A stretch of 64,000 nt of DNA from LMUY01 sp965199095 (GTDB lineage Bacteria; Pseudomonadota; Alphaproteobacteria; Acetobacterales; Acetobacteraceae). A program made the position numbers and the translations under genes. The notes below the pieces were generated by a model. The model did no database searches, was not told the origin of the DNA, and saw only the letters and a program-made list of their open reading frames with translations. Position 1 is the first letter of the stretch. The number at the start of each line of letters is the position of its first letter. This document shows, in pieces, positions 32,799 to 42,100 of the stretch. The DNA lies in assembly GCA_965199095.1 (NCBI GenBank), contig CBDAQM010000007.1, forward strand, positions 868,001 through 932,000, read 5' to 3'.

Positions 32799-34507
32799 CG
32801 GCCGATCCGCCCGCGATCATCCAAGACCTGGCGACGTGGCAGTCCTTGGCGGCGTCCGCCCGTCGCCGGGGCGAATACCTCGACGTCATCGACCTGGCCC
32901 GGCAGGGATTGGAGGACCATCCGGGCGATTTGCGGCTGGAGTATGAAAAGACCCTCGCCTATGCGCGCGCCGGTGCGACGGGCGAGGCGGAAGCGAACCT
33001 ATCCGCACTGCGCCAGGCGGGAGCACTGGATGGCATCGCCCACCCCAGTCTGCGCACCGACTTCGCAGCCCTCGCCGCGCGACTGCTGAAGGACCGCGCC
33101 ATCGCCGCATCGCCGCAGGCGGCAGGGTCCCTGGCGGCAGACGCTGCGGCGGCGTACGAGGCCGTGTTCGCCGCCACCGGCGACTATTTCCCGGCGATCA
33201 ACGCGGCGACCCTGCACCGCATCGCGAACAACCCGGCGCGCAGCGACGCGCTGGCCCAGGCCGCCTTGGCCGACGCGCTGGCCGCAGCCCCCGGATACTG
33301 GCGGGCGGCGACGATGACCGAGGCTTACATCTTGCGCGGCGACTTCCCCGCTGCCCAGGCCGCCCTGCGCGAGGGTGTCGCTGGCGGCGTGAGCCTGGAC
33401 GAACTCGCCTCGACCCGGCGGCAGTTGGAGTGGCTGCTGGAGCACGGCGTCGGCGATGCCGGCATCCTGTCCGGCCTGCCCGCGCCCTACGTGGTGTGCT
33501 GGGAGGCAGAGTCCGGCCAGGACGAGACGGAACGCATCCAGGCGCTGGTCCAGGCCAACTCGGGTGGCGGGCTTCCGGTGCTGGCATACGGCGCCATACT
33601 GGGCCTGCCCGACATCGTCGCCGCGGAGGCGTTCATCGCCGCCGGGGCGCAGGTGACGGTGGTGGTCCCCTGCACCGCGTCCCTTTGCCTGCAAGCCGCC
33701 GCGCAACGCTTCGGACCGGACTGGGCACGCCGGCTGCAGGCTGTGCTGGCAGGCGCCGCCGGGTTGTCCGAGGTGACGTTGGAGGGCGACATGGCCGAGC
33801 CGACCGTGGCCGCCATGGCGTGTCTGCAAGCCAGTGGGCTGGCGGCCATGCGCGCCACCGCCCTCGTGACCGCCGCGCATACGCTCCGCCTGGGAAACGT
33901 CGCGGATATGCCATCGTCCGACCCCGATCTTCCCTTGGGCTTTCGGGACCGGATCGCGCGCAGCTTCGTGTTCGGCGACATCAAGGGCTTCAGCACTATC
34001 CCGGAGGCGGCGCACCGGCCGTTCTTGGAGCACGTGATCGGCGGCTTCGCGGACGTCCTCGCCGAACTTGGTGGCGATGTGGAATATACCGAGACGGCGG
34101 GCGACGGAATTTTCGTGGTGCTGACCGGCATTGCCGCCGCCCTGCGCTGCTGTGACGGGCTGCAACGCATCATGGAGCCGGCGCGGGTCGCGGCGGCCGG
34201 GCTGCCATCGACGCTGGCGTTGCGGCTGGGCGCCCATATCGGTCCGGCGGCGCGCGGCCTGGACCGCGTCACCGGGCGGCAGAAGTTCATCGGCAAAGAA
34301 GTGATCCGGACCGCCCGGATCGAGGCGGTGACGCCGGTAGGGCGAACCTACGTCACCGAACAGTTCGCGGCCACACTGCACGCGTCCTCACGCGTGGGTC
34401 ATGCGTGTGAGTATGTCGGGTGGCAGGCGATGGCCAAGGGATTTGGACGCTGCCGCATGTACTCGTTGCGATCCACCCCGGAGATCATTGCGCTGCTGCA
34501 CAATTAA
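32795..34507 (+). CDS. class III nucleotide cyclase with N-terminal TPR/TRAFs-binding-like region
   Basis: 570 residues. The first 370 are helical, with LARQGLEDHPGDLRLEYEKTLAYARAG and other TPR-like repeats as in TRAFs-binding (DUF4071-type) cyclase partners. The C-terminal cyclase homology domain begins SFVFGDIKGFSTI (metal Asp395) and continues EYTETAGDGIFVVL (Asp437) and LGAHIGPAARGLDRVTGRQKFIGKEV. Glu433 occupies the position of the adenine-selective Lys in adenylate cyclases and resembles guanylate cyclases, but the partner position (Asp in adenylate, Cys in guanylate cyclases) appears to be Lys. The product, cAMP or cGMP, is therefore open. ATGA overlap with the phosphodiesterase gene. 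Confidence 0.85.
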   Translation: MTADPPAIIQDLATWQSLAASARRRGEYLDVIDLARQGLEDHPGDLRLEYEKTLAYARAGATGEAEANLSALRQAGALDGIAHPSLRTDFAALAARLLKDRAIAASPQAAGSLAADAAAAYEAVFAATGDYFPAINAATLHRIANNPARSDALAQAALADALAAAPGYWRAATMTEAYILRGDFPAAQAALREGVAGGVSLDELASTRRQLEWLLEHGVGDAGILSGLPAPYVVCWEAESGQDETERIQALVQANSGGGLPVLAYGAILGLPDIVAAEAFIAAGAQVTVVVPCTASLCLQAAAQRFGPDWARRLQAVLAGAAGLSEVTLEGDMAEPTVAAMACLQASGLAAMRATALVTAAHTLRLGNVADMPSSDPDLPLGFRDRIARSFVFGDIKGFSTIPEAAHRPFLEHVIGGFADVLAELGGDVEYTETAGDGIFVVLTGIAAALRCCDGLQRIMEPARVAAAGLPSTLALRLGAHIGPAARGLDRVTGRQKFIGKEVIRTARIEAVTPVGRTYVTEQFAATLHASSRVGHACEYVGWQAMAKGFGRCRMYSLRSTPEIIALLHN

Positions 34508-34584
34508 TGCGACATTCCTAAAGAAGCGACGCGCTTCGGTCACTATTTGTTCTCACAACGCCGCCGACGAGAAGTGGACGTGAC

Positions 34585-35736
34585 ATGGACAGCGAAAAGC
34601 TTAGTGCAGCGACGCTGCTGATCTATGATGTCGCGCTCGACCGCTCACGCTGGCCATTGTTGCTGGCGCACCTGGCCGATCTGTTCAACGCACACTTCGC
34701 CGACAGCTTCGAGCGGACGTGGGATTACAGCCAGTATGGCGGCATCGTTTTCGGACTAGACGATCGCGACTACCACGAACAGCTCTTGGGCCAATGGGCG
34801 ACCCGCAACGTCTGGGGCAAACGCCGCCCGGTCAAGCGCGCTGGGGACATAGTGTGCACGCGGGACATCATGCCGGCGGCCGACTTCAGGCGGACCGAGA
34901 TGTATAACGAGTATCTTGCCCCGCGCGACTTGCACGAGGGACTGCGCTTCGACATTTGGGTGGACGGGGTCGGCATAGCGGATATCTCCGTGATCCGCCC
35001 GTGGTCGGCCGGCGCTTACACAGCGGCGGAACGTCGCATGGCGGCGTTGCTGCTCCCGCATCTCCAGCGTTCCGCCGCCGTGTCCCGCCGCCTGCACCGG
35101 CATGACACTGTCGCCTCGGCGAGCCTGGCTGTTCTCGACCAGATGGAGATCGGCATCGTCCTGATGGATCGGTCCAGCCGGGTCGTGCACCAAAACCGGG
35201 TGGCGTCGGTGTTGCTGGCCCAGGCGGACGGGCTGTCCCTGGACCGGACCGGGCTCGTCGCCGCCACGCCGGCGGCGACGAGCAAGTTGCAGGCGGTGAT
35301 CGCCGCCGCCGTTGGGACCCCGACATGTGCTGCCCGGTCCGACGCGCTCAGCGTCGCTCGACCGTCCGGGCTGGCGCCCCTGTCGCTGATCGTCACGCCG
35401 CTGCGGCGGGAGTGCGAGCTTTACGCGACCGAGTTGCCGGGCACGGCCGCGGTCATGCTTTGCATCTCCGACCCTCAGGCAGGCGCCGCCCGTCGCCTCA
35501 GCGATTTGGTTGCCTTGTTCAAGTTGACCCCGGCCGAAGCCGCGGTTGCCGCCGACCTCCTGGCCGGGCTGGAACTTCGCGACATCGCAGAGCGCCGCGG
35601 GCGCAGCGTCAACACGATCCGAACGCAATTGGTCCGGCTCATGGACAAGACCGATACACGCCGCCAAGCCGAACTCGTCAGCCGGCTTGCAACGGTCGGC
35701 AGCAATAGCGCCAGATTCAGGAGCGCCAGCGGCTAG
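34585..35736 (+). CDS. LuxR-type HTH regulator
   Basis: 383 residues. A C-terminal LuxR HTH (about 312-375; FKLTPAEAAVAADLLAGLELRDIAERRGRSVNTIRTQLVRLMDKT) follows a central PAS-like part (MEIGIVLMDRSSRVVHQNRVASVLL, about 185-215) and an N-terminal region without a recognised ligand domain. Such proteins are frequent in alphaproteobacteria. It starts 77 bp after the cyclase stop on the same strand and may be the last gene of the signalling block. Its stop codon (35734-35736) lies inside the terminal repeat of a small mobile element, so the original C-terminus may have been altered by a few residues. Confidence 0.85.
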   Translation: MDSEKLSAATLLIYDVALDRSRWPLLLAHLADLFNAHFADSFERTWDYSQYGGIVFGLDDRDYHEQLLGQWATRNVWGKRRPVKRAGDIVCTRDIMPAADFRRTEMYNEYLAPRDLHEGLRFDIWVDGVGIADISVIRPWSAGAYTAAERRMAALLLPHLQRSAAVSRRLHRHDTVASASLAVLDQMEIGIVLMDRSSRVVHQNRVASVLLAQADGLSLDRTGLVAATPAATSKLQAVIAAAVGTPTCAARSDALSVARPSGLAPLSLIVTPLRRECELYATELPGTAAVMLCISDPQAGAARRLSDLVALFKLTPAEAAVAADLLAGLELRDIAERRGRSVNTIRTQLVRLMDKTDTRRQAELVSRLATVGSNSARFRSASG

Positions 35737-35901
35737 TACACCGATTCCATGAAATCGACCCTATGGAGAGGACGTCGTAGGGTGGGCTTTAGCCCACCAT
35801 GGTCTCCTACGCCACCTCGAAGAGGTGGGCTGAAGCCCACCCTACGACGGGCCTGCGTCAGGCGGCGGCATAGGAGTCGTTTCATGGAAACGCTGTACTA
35901 G
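35733..35901. mobile_element. MITE-like element with terminal and internal inverted repeats
   Basis: 169 bp bounded by CTAG at both ends. The outer 22 bp form terminal inverted repeats with 20 matches (35733-35754 and 35880-35901). Inside, 35776-35798 and 35824-35846 form a second long inverted repeat, and each arm is itself a GGTGGGCT/AGCCCACC palindrome, so the element should fold into a strong branched hairpin. No coding capacity; mobilised by a transposase elsewhere, if at all. The structure may also stop transcription of the LuxR gene. Confidence 0.8.
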
Positions 35902-36301
35902 TGGATGAAATCTGATGCTTTTTGGGCATGTGATAGATACACGCGTCAGGCGAGACCTTGGCCTGCGATCTCCACACCTTCTGATCCAACCTTCGTAACT
36001 GCCTTGTCGTTCGGTGTGCGATCGTCACGCCACCGGGCCACCGTCCAGGAGCGGCGTGTTGTCGATGATGCGGCGATAGTTCAGACGAGACAGATCGATG
36101 GACTGAAATCCGCCATCCATGATCATTTCCTTCACCGCTCGTCCCACAGCTGGGGCATGCTGGAGGCCATGGCCTGAAAACCCGGCCGCAACGATGAAAT
36201 TCGATATGGCGGGGCAGCGGTCAATCACCGGATTACCGTCGAGCAGATTCATGTCGTAATGGCCGACCCAGCCGCCCTTCATCTTGATCGCGTCGAAGGC
36301 G

Positions 36302-36311
36302 CTGCTTTGTG
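36302..36311. repeat. target-site duplication, left copy
   Basis: CTGCTTTGTG directly abuts the left inverted repeat of the insertion sequence and recurs unchanged at 37595-37604 beside the right end. Confidence 0.9.
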
Positions 36312-37594
36312 CAAGGCTGTTCAATCCTGGCGGCAAGGTTCGACTGAGTCTGATTTGCCACACCTGCGCTGGGAAATGGACTGTCTGATAAGAAACAGGA
36401 TTCCCGAATCACAATATGTCTGACTCCTGGGGCGGCAACCGAGTGTGAGGTTGCCATGTCCCAGTTCGCGCCGTTGCTCTCCATGCTGTCAAAGGTTCCC
36501 GATCCCCGTCGCGGGCAGGGACAAAAATACAAGCTGCCCCACGTGTTGCTCTTTTCCATTCTGGCGATCGTGACCGGCTGCAACTCCTATCGCGGCATCG
36601 TCACCTTCATCGACGTGCATCGGTCCAAACTGAATGCCGCGTTCGGTCTCGCATGGCGCCGGGCGCCTGCCCACACCGCCATTCGCTATATCCTCCAAGG
36701 TCTTGCGCCTGCCGATGTCGAAGCCGCGTTCCGCCAACACGCTGCCCGGCTGCAGGCTGCGTGCACGCAACCGGGGCCACGCAGCATTGCGCTCGACGGC
36801 AAGACGCTTCGCGGCAGCTTCGACAATTTCAACGATCGCCTTGCTGCGCAAGTGCTGAGCGCTTTCGCCACCGACACGTCCTTGGTTTTGGCCCACATCG
36901 GCATTGCCGGAAAATCCAATGAAATCCCCGCAGCCCAGACGCTGCTCGCCGAACTCGGGGTCCCTGCCGGCACCCTCGTCACGCTCGATGCGCTCCACTG
37001 TCAAAAAAACACTTCGAAGTCGCCAAACAGGCCGGCATCGCTCTGATCATACAGGTCAAGGCCAACCAGCCGACCCTGCTTCAGACGATCACCGCCATCG
37101 CCGATACGGCAAAGCCGCTCAACACCTACAAAAGCCATGACAAAGGCCGCAACCGCTACGAAAACCGCACTGTCACGGTCTTCGATCCCGCCCAAAACTT
37201 CGAAGCCACGGACTGGCAGGATCATGTCCGCGCCATTATCCGCGTCGAGCGTGTCGTCTACACGCGCAACGCCAAGACCGGGCTGTTCGACAGAACCTGC
37301 GAAGTTGCGTTCTACGTCTCCAATCAACCGCTTCCCGCCGCCCAAGCGGCAGACGCCATCCGCGCCCATTGGCGCATCGAGACAACCTCCCACTACACCC
37401 GCGACGTCACCCTCGGCGAGGACCGTTCACGGATACGATGCAACCCAGGCGTATTCGCTAGATTGCGCAGCTTCGGGTTCAATATCCTCAAGGCCAATCA
37501 GACCGCCACCCTCAGCCAGGATCGATATCGCGCCGCTCTTGGCGGATTCGAGGCGCTGTCGCAGATGGCTCATCTCTAGAGTTGAACAGCCTTG
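36312..37594 (+). mobile_element. ISAs1-family insertion sequence, 1283 bp
   Basis: Ends are perfect 13-bp inverted repeats, CAAGGCTGTTCAA at the left and TTGAACAGCCTTG at the right. The flanks are a 10-bp direct repeat CTGCTTTGTG (36302-36311 and 37595-37604), in the 8-10 bp size range of this family. One transposase gene, in two frames, fills the element. The identical target repeats and the restorable host gene point to a fairly recent insertion. Confidence 0.93.
36456..37579 (+). pseudogene. ISAs1-family transposase, frameshifted at an A7 run
   Basis: Frame 1 (36456 to about 37009) begins MSQFAPLLSMLSKVPDPRRGQGQKYKLP and includes the DDE-type SIALDGKTLRGSFDN and LVTLDALHCQK. At the run of seven A (37003-37009) the reading moves to -1, giving HFEVAKQAGIALIIQVKANQP and on to GGFEALSQMAHL at 37579, where the family's conserved second half (VKxNQP, RAHWxIE, R) is intact. 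Together about 374 residues, full length for the family. Either one A has been lost or the A7 run permits programmed -1 slippage; most ISAs1 elements use a single frame, so I favour a mutation. Confidence 0.85.
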
Positions 37595-37604
37595 CTGCTT
37601 TGTG
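37595..37604. repeat. target-site duplication, right copy
   Basis: Second copy of CTGCTTTGTG at the right end of the insertion sequence. Confidence 0.9.
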
Positions 37605-38540
37605 CCGCCAGTTGTGGCCACAGCACGTCGTCGAACACGGAGTAATCCAGGTCCCACTTGAAGGCGGAGGATTGGTTTGCCGCCGTGTAGCCGGTAATAT
37701 AGCCTTTCTGTAGTCGCCGCATCGAATGTCCATCCGCATGACGCATGGCGGGAATCGGCTCCAGCGGGACCTGCATGTCGAAAAAGAATGTCTGCCGCTG
37801 TCGCGGCTCAACGGGGAGTGGCATCCCAACCATCTTGCAGACGCTCGCAGCCCAGCAATTCGCGACGTTGACGAGTGTGTCGACGGCCAGGTTACTGCTG
37901 CTTTCCAAGTGAGCGGTCGTTACTAGGCCGCCTGCGACGTCGAGGCCGGTCACCCTGTCCCGGAGGTATTGGACGCCACGCCCTTCTGCCGCCCTGCGAA
38001 ACCCCATCAGCGCCGCATTCGGGTCGATCTGGCCATCGTCGGGGGTCAGTGTTCCAGCATCGGCCTCGTTGAAGTGGAAGGAGGGATAGCGCTTGCGCAG
38101 GCCAGACTGGTCAAGCCGCACCACCCGCACGCCAAGCGACGCCAGCATGTCGGCATCCATTTGCAGCTTCGCCACCTGTGCTGATCCCTGCACGAGGTAG
38201 AGGTAGCCCATGCGGTAGAATTGCGGGTCATACTCCACAGCTCCGCCGGTGACCTGGTTGGGAAAGTCCGAGTAGACCGCGTCGCCGTAGAGTGACATCT
38301 CCACGTTCTCGCGCAGCGCGTGCTGCAGCCTCACCCCCCCGACCGCCCTTGGCGTTGCCGCAAACTCGTAGGTCGGATCTGGTTCCACGACGACGACATT
38401 CTCCGCCGCTCCCGCCACTGCGAGATGGTAGGCGATGCAGGAGCCCATGATACCCCCACCGACGATGACGATGCGTTTCACCGGGCAATCTCCACACTCT
38501 CAACGTCGTCTAACTGCCGCGTTTGCAGGTATAACTGCGG

Positions 38541-39138
38541 ATGAGCAAACGGCTCAAGTTACCCTTCGCAGAACACGAGCAGGTCAGCGCCGCGCTGATT
38601 CGCGATAGCGAGATGGCCAGCGTCCTGAACTCCGAACTCGGTAGCCGCTTCGCCCACGACGTGGCGACCCTATTAGAGAGAAGGAGCCGGGGGAACCTCT
38701 ACGACGCCGTTGTCTCCAGCCAGTTCGACGCTGATCGTCTAGACTACATGCAGCGCGACCGGCTCATGACAGGCTTGCAAAGTAGCGGCGTCGATCCGGT
38801 CTGGCTGTTGGCAAACCTCGAAGTCGCTTCGGTCCCAACCGGTGCCGACAACAACGCGGCCGGCTCGGTTGAGACATTGGTACTCGGACCGAAGGCGGTG
38901 CAGACGGCAGAGAGTTACGTGGTTGCATTGTTCCACCTTTATCCGAACGTCTACCTCCATAAGGCGACCCGGGGCGCGGAACAGGTGTTCGGCGCTATTC
39001 CGTGGCTTTTATTCCGGCGCGCTTTGCACGCGGCCGAACAGGTGCACAATCCTGCTTATCAACATTCAGAGCCGCTTCGTAATCTGGATGCTGGCGATCT
39101 CGGCGGCTCTAAAGCGGCTGACGGACGGGCCGGTGTAG
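38541..39138 (+). pseudogene. fragment of an HD-family phosphohydrolase
   Basis: Residues about 58-150 of the frame (SSQFDADRLDYMQRDRLMTGLQSSGVDPVWLLANLEV, then LVLGPKAVQTAESYVVALFHLYPNVYLHKATRGAE) match the central part of dGTPase-like HD proteins, where S-S-Q-x-D-x-D-R-x-D-Y is conserved. The preceding HD metal motif is absent and the frame begins mid-domain. Near 39090 the similarity seems to switch to the +1 frame (AISAALKRLTDGPV), so the 3' part is also damaged. Neighbour of the broken oxidoreductase in a decayed island. Confidence 0.65.
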
Positions 39139-39159
39139 GCGGCTGCCATACACCGCCTA
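39136..39159 (-). terminator. possible hairpin at the 3' end of the SNF2 gene
   Basis: TAGGCGG and CCGCCTA form a perfect 7-bp stem around a 10-nt loop, overlapping the stop codon of the minus-strand SNF2 gene. No clear T-run follows, so an intrinsic terminator is only possible. Confidence 0.3.
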
Positions 39160-42100
39160 AATCAACCCGATCAACTCGTCCTCGCTCAAATGCCCCGCCG
39201 TCTCCGCGCCGTCCAGCAGTTCAGACGCCAGATCGCGCTTGTCGCGATGCAGCGTCAGGATCCGCTCCTCAATGCTGTCTTGCATGATCAGGCGGTAGAT
39301 CGTCACCGGGCGCTCCTGGCCGATCCGGTGGGCGCGGTCGGAGGCCTGGTCTTCGACCGCCGGGTTCCACCACGGGTCCAGGTGGACGACGTAGTCGGCC
39401 GCCGTCAGATTCAGGCCGGTGCCGCCGGCGCGCAGGCTGATCAGGAACAGGTCGGCGCTGCCCGCCTGGAACGCGGCCACCCGGCGCTGGCGGTCCGCCG
39501 CCGGCGTGCTGCCGTCGAGATACTCGTAGCCGATGCCTCGTGCGTCCAGCGCCGCGCGCACCAGGGCCAGGTGGCCGACGAACTGGCTGAACACCAAGGC
39601 ACGGTGGCGGTTGCGGACCAGCTCGTCCACCAGGTCGAGGAAGGCGTCCAGCTTGCCGCTCGGGACGCCGGCGGCCGCGTCGATCAGGGCGGGGTTGCAG
39701 CAGGCCCGGCGGAGCCGGGTGATCTCGGCCAGGATGTGGATCTTGCGTTTGCCCTCGGGGGCGTCCAACGCGGCGATCGAGTCCAGCGCGCGCTGACGCA
39801 GCGCTTCGTAGAACACCCGCTCCGGCCCGGCCATCTCGACCTGCATCGTCTGCTCGGTCCGCGGCGGCAACTCGGTCAGCACGGCGGCTTTGGTCCGGCG
39901 CAGCAGGAAGGGGCGGATCAGCGCCCGCAGGGCCTGCCGGGCGGTGGCGTCGCCATCCCGCTCGATCGGCCCGGCGAAGCGCTTCTGGAAGCCCTCGCGT
40001 GAGCCGAGCAGGCCGGGATTGACGAAGTTGAACAGGCTCCAGAGCTCGTCGAGGTAGTTCTCGACCGGCGTCCCGGTCAGGGCCAGGCGGAATTTGGCCT
40101 GCAGCGCCACGCTCGCTTGCGCCCGCTTGGTGTGGGCGTTCTTGATCGCCTGCGCCTCGTCCAGCACCACCATCTGCCACATGCGGTCACCCAGCAGCGC
40201 CGCCGCCTGGTGCAGCAGGCCGTAGCTGCACACCAGCACATCGTGCGGTCCCAGCCCGGCCACCACGGCGCCGCGGTCGGCCGCGGCGGCGAAGCCGTGC
40301 ACGGTGAGCGTCGGCGCGAAGCGGGTGATCTCGGCCTCCCAGTTCGGGCACACGGATGTCGGCGCCACCACCAGGCAGGGGCCGTCCGCGGCCTGGTCCA
40401 GCATCACGGCGATGGCCTGCACCGTCTTGCCCAGGCCCATGTCGTCGGCAAGGCAGGCGCCGGCGCCCCAGCGCGCCAGGCGCGACATCCAGGTGAAGCC
40501 GTCCACCTGGTAGTCGCGCAGCTCCGCCTGCAAGTGGCGGGGCAGCTTCGGCGTCCAACTCTCGGCCGATTTGATCCGGTCGACCTGCTGGCGCCAGGCC
40601 GCGTCGGTCTTGACGTCGCTCGCCTCGTCCAACAGGTCGCGCAACGCGGGCACGCCCAGCGCATGCACGCGCTGGCCGGCCTTGTGCGGCTCGGACACGG
40701 CGGTCAAACGCTGCAACTGCGTCTGCAACTGCTGGGTGAGCGCCACGAAGCGGCCGTCCCCCAGCGGCACGAACCGTCCCTGCGCCCGGTCGAGCCGGTC
40801 GAGCAGGAAGCGCATCTCCAGCACCTCGCCCTCGTCCAGCGCGACGGTGCCGTCCACGCTGAACCAATCGCGCTCCTGCGCCACCTTGAGCCGCAGCTTG
40901 TCCGGCGTGACGGTGCTGACGCGGAATTTGCGGCCCTCCGGCCACTCGATCGTGGCAGGGCCGGTATAGGCTTGCAGTTCCAGCAACACATCCAGGCTGC
41001 CGCCCAGATCGTCGATGGCGGCCTCGTGCGCGTCGGCGGCCATCCGGTCGCGCAGCGTGGGACAGGCCTCGACCAGGGCCGCGCGCTCCGCCAGTTCGCG
41101 CGCCAGGTCACGGGTGGCGCGCTGCTGCTGGCCGGCGACGCTCGCCAGCACGGAGCGGCCGCCCAGCCCGGCGACATAGGCCGGCCCTTCGTCGCCGAAC
41201 GGCCGCACCAGCAGGCTCAGCCGCAGCCCCGCTTCGGACGGCAGCAACTGGACGATGGGCGTGCAGAGGCCCGCCATGGCCGCCGGGCCGACGGCTTCGA
41301 TGTCGGCGCGGACCGGCAACGCCGGGTCGCTCCGCTGCACCAGGGCGACGACCTGGTCGCGCGCGCTCTTGGGGATGGTCAGGCCGCGCTTGCCCAGGAT
41401 TTCCTGCACGGCCAGGACACGCTGCGGGAAGTCCACCACGCGGTAGCGCGTCGGCGTCTCGGCCTCCAAGAACACGGTCGGCGCATCCGCCGTGTGCGAC
41501 AGCGCCACGTGGTAGGAGCCGCCCTGTTCCGTCACCACCAACTCCAGCGGGTAGTTCACCAGCTCCAGCGGCCGTGACCGGTGGCGCGCGTCGAACACGG
41601 CGGGGTGCCCGACCAGCGCCGGGATCGTGCGGGACTCGTCGAAGGCGAAGCTCTCCTCGCCGTACCAGCCAGCGGCCTCCTTGCGGATGGACCGCAGCGC
41701 GAGCCGGTCCTGCTCGGTCAGATAGTCCAGCCGCGGATCCCGCTCGAACAGCCGCTTCATCGCCACCGGGCGGCCATCGGTCCACTCGCCCTTGCCGCGG
41801 GACGCTTGCTCGGCCACCTCGACGTGGCGCCGGTCGGGATCGAGGAACCAGGCCAGGCGCTTGGCCTTCACCGCTGCCGCGGCCTGCGGGGCGTTGCCTG
41901 CGTTCATGAAGGCCGCGAGGTTCTCCAGCGCGCGTTCCCAGGGCTTGCGCACGACCAGCAGGCGCGTGAAGGCAACCTTGGTGTCGTGGGACGATCCTTC
42001 CAACCAGGCTGCGTACGGGCCCGGCAGGGGCGCCACCTCGGCCAATATCTCGGCGTAGATGCGCGACACCAGCGGGAGGGTGTCCTTGGTCGCTTCGAAC

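Larger units (their letters stand above)
36025..38481 (-). pseudogene. FAD-dependent oxidoreductase (DAO family) split by an ISAs1-type insertion
   Basis: The N-terminal part (38481 down to 37595) starts MKRIVIVGGGIMGSCIAYHLA, the dinucleotide-binding motif GGGIMGS, and contains RAVGGVRLQ and DDGQIDPNAALMGF, as in sarcosine/glycine-oxidase-like DAO enzymes. The C-terminal part (36311 down to 36025) has the expected FIVAAGFSGHGLQHAPAVGRAVKEMI. Removing 36312-37594 plus one target copy rejoins the frame exactly at LAAQSS-AFDAIKM and gives one protein of about 388 residues. The insertion is in the opposite orientation to the gene. The truncated N-terminal piece would end after six IS-derived codons. 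Confidence 0.92.
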
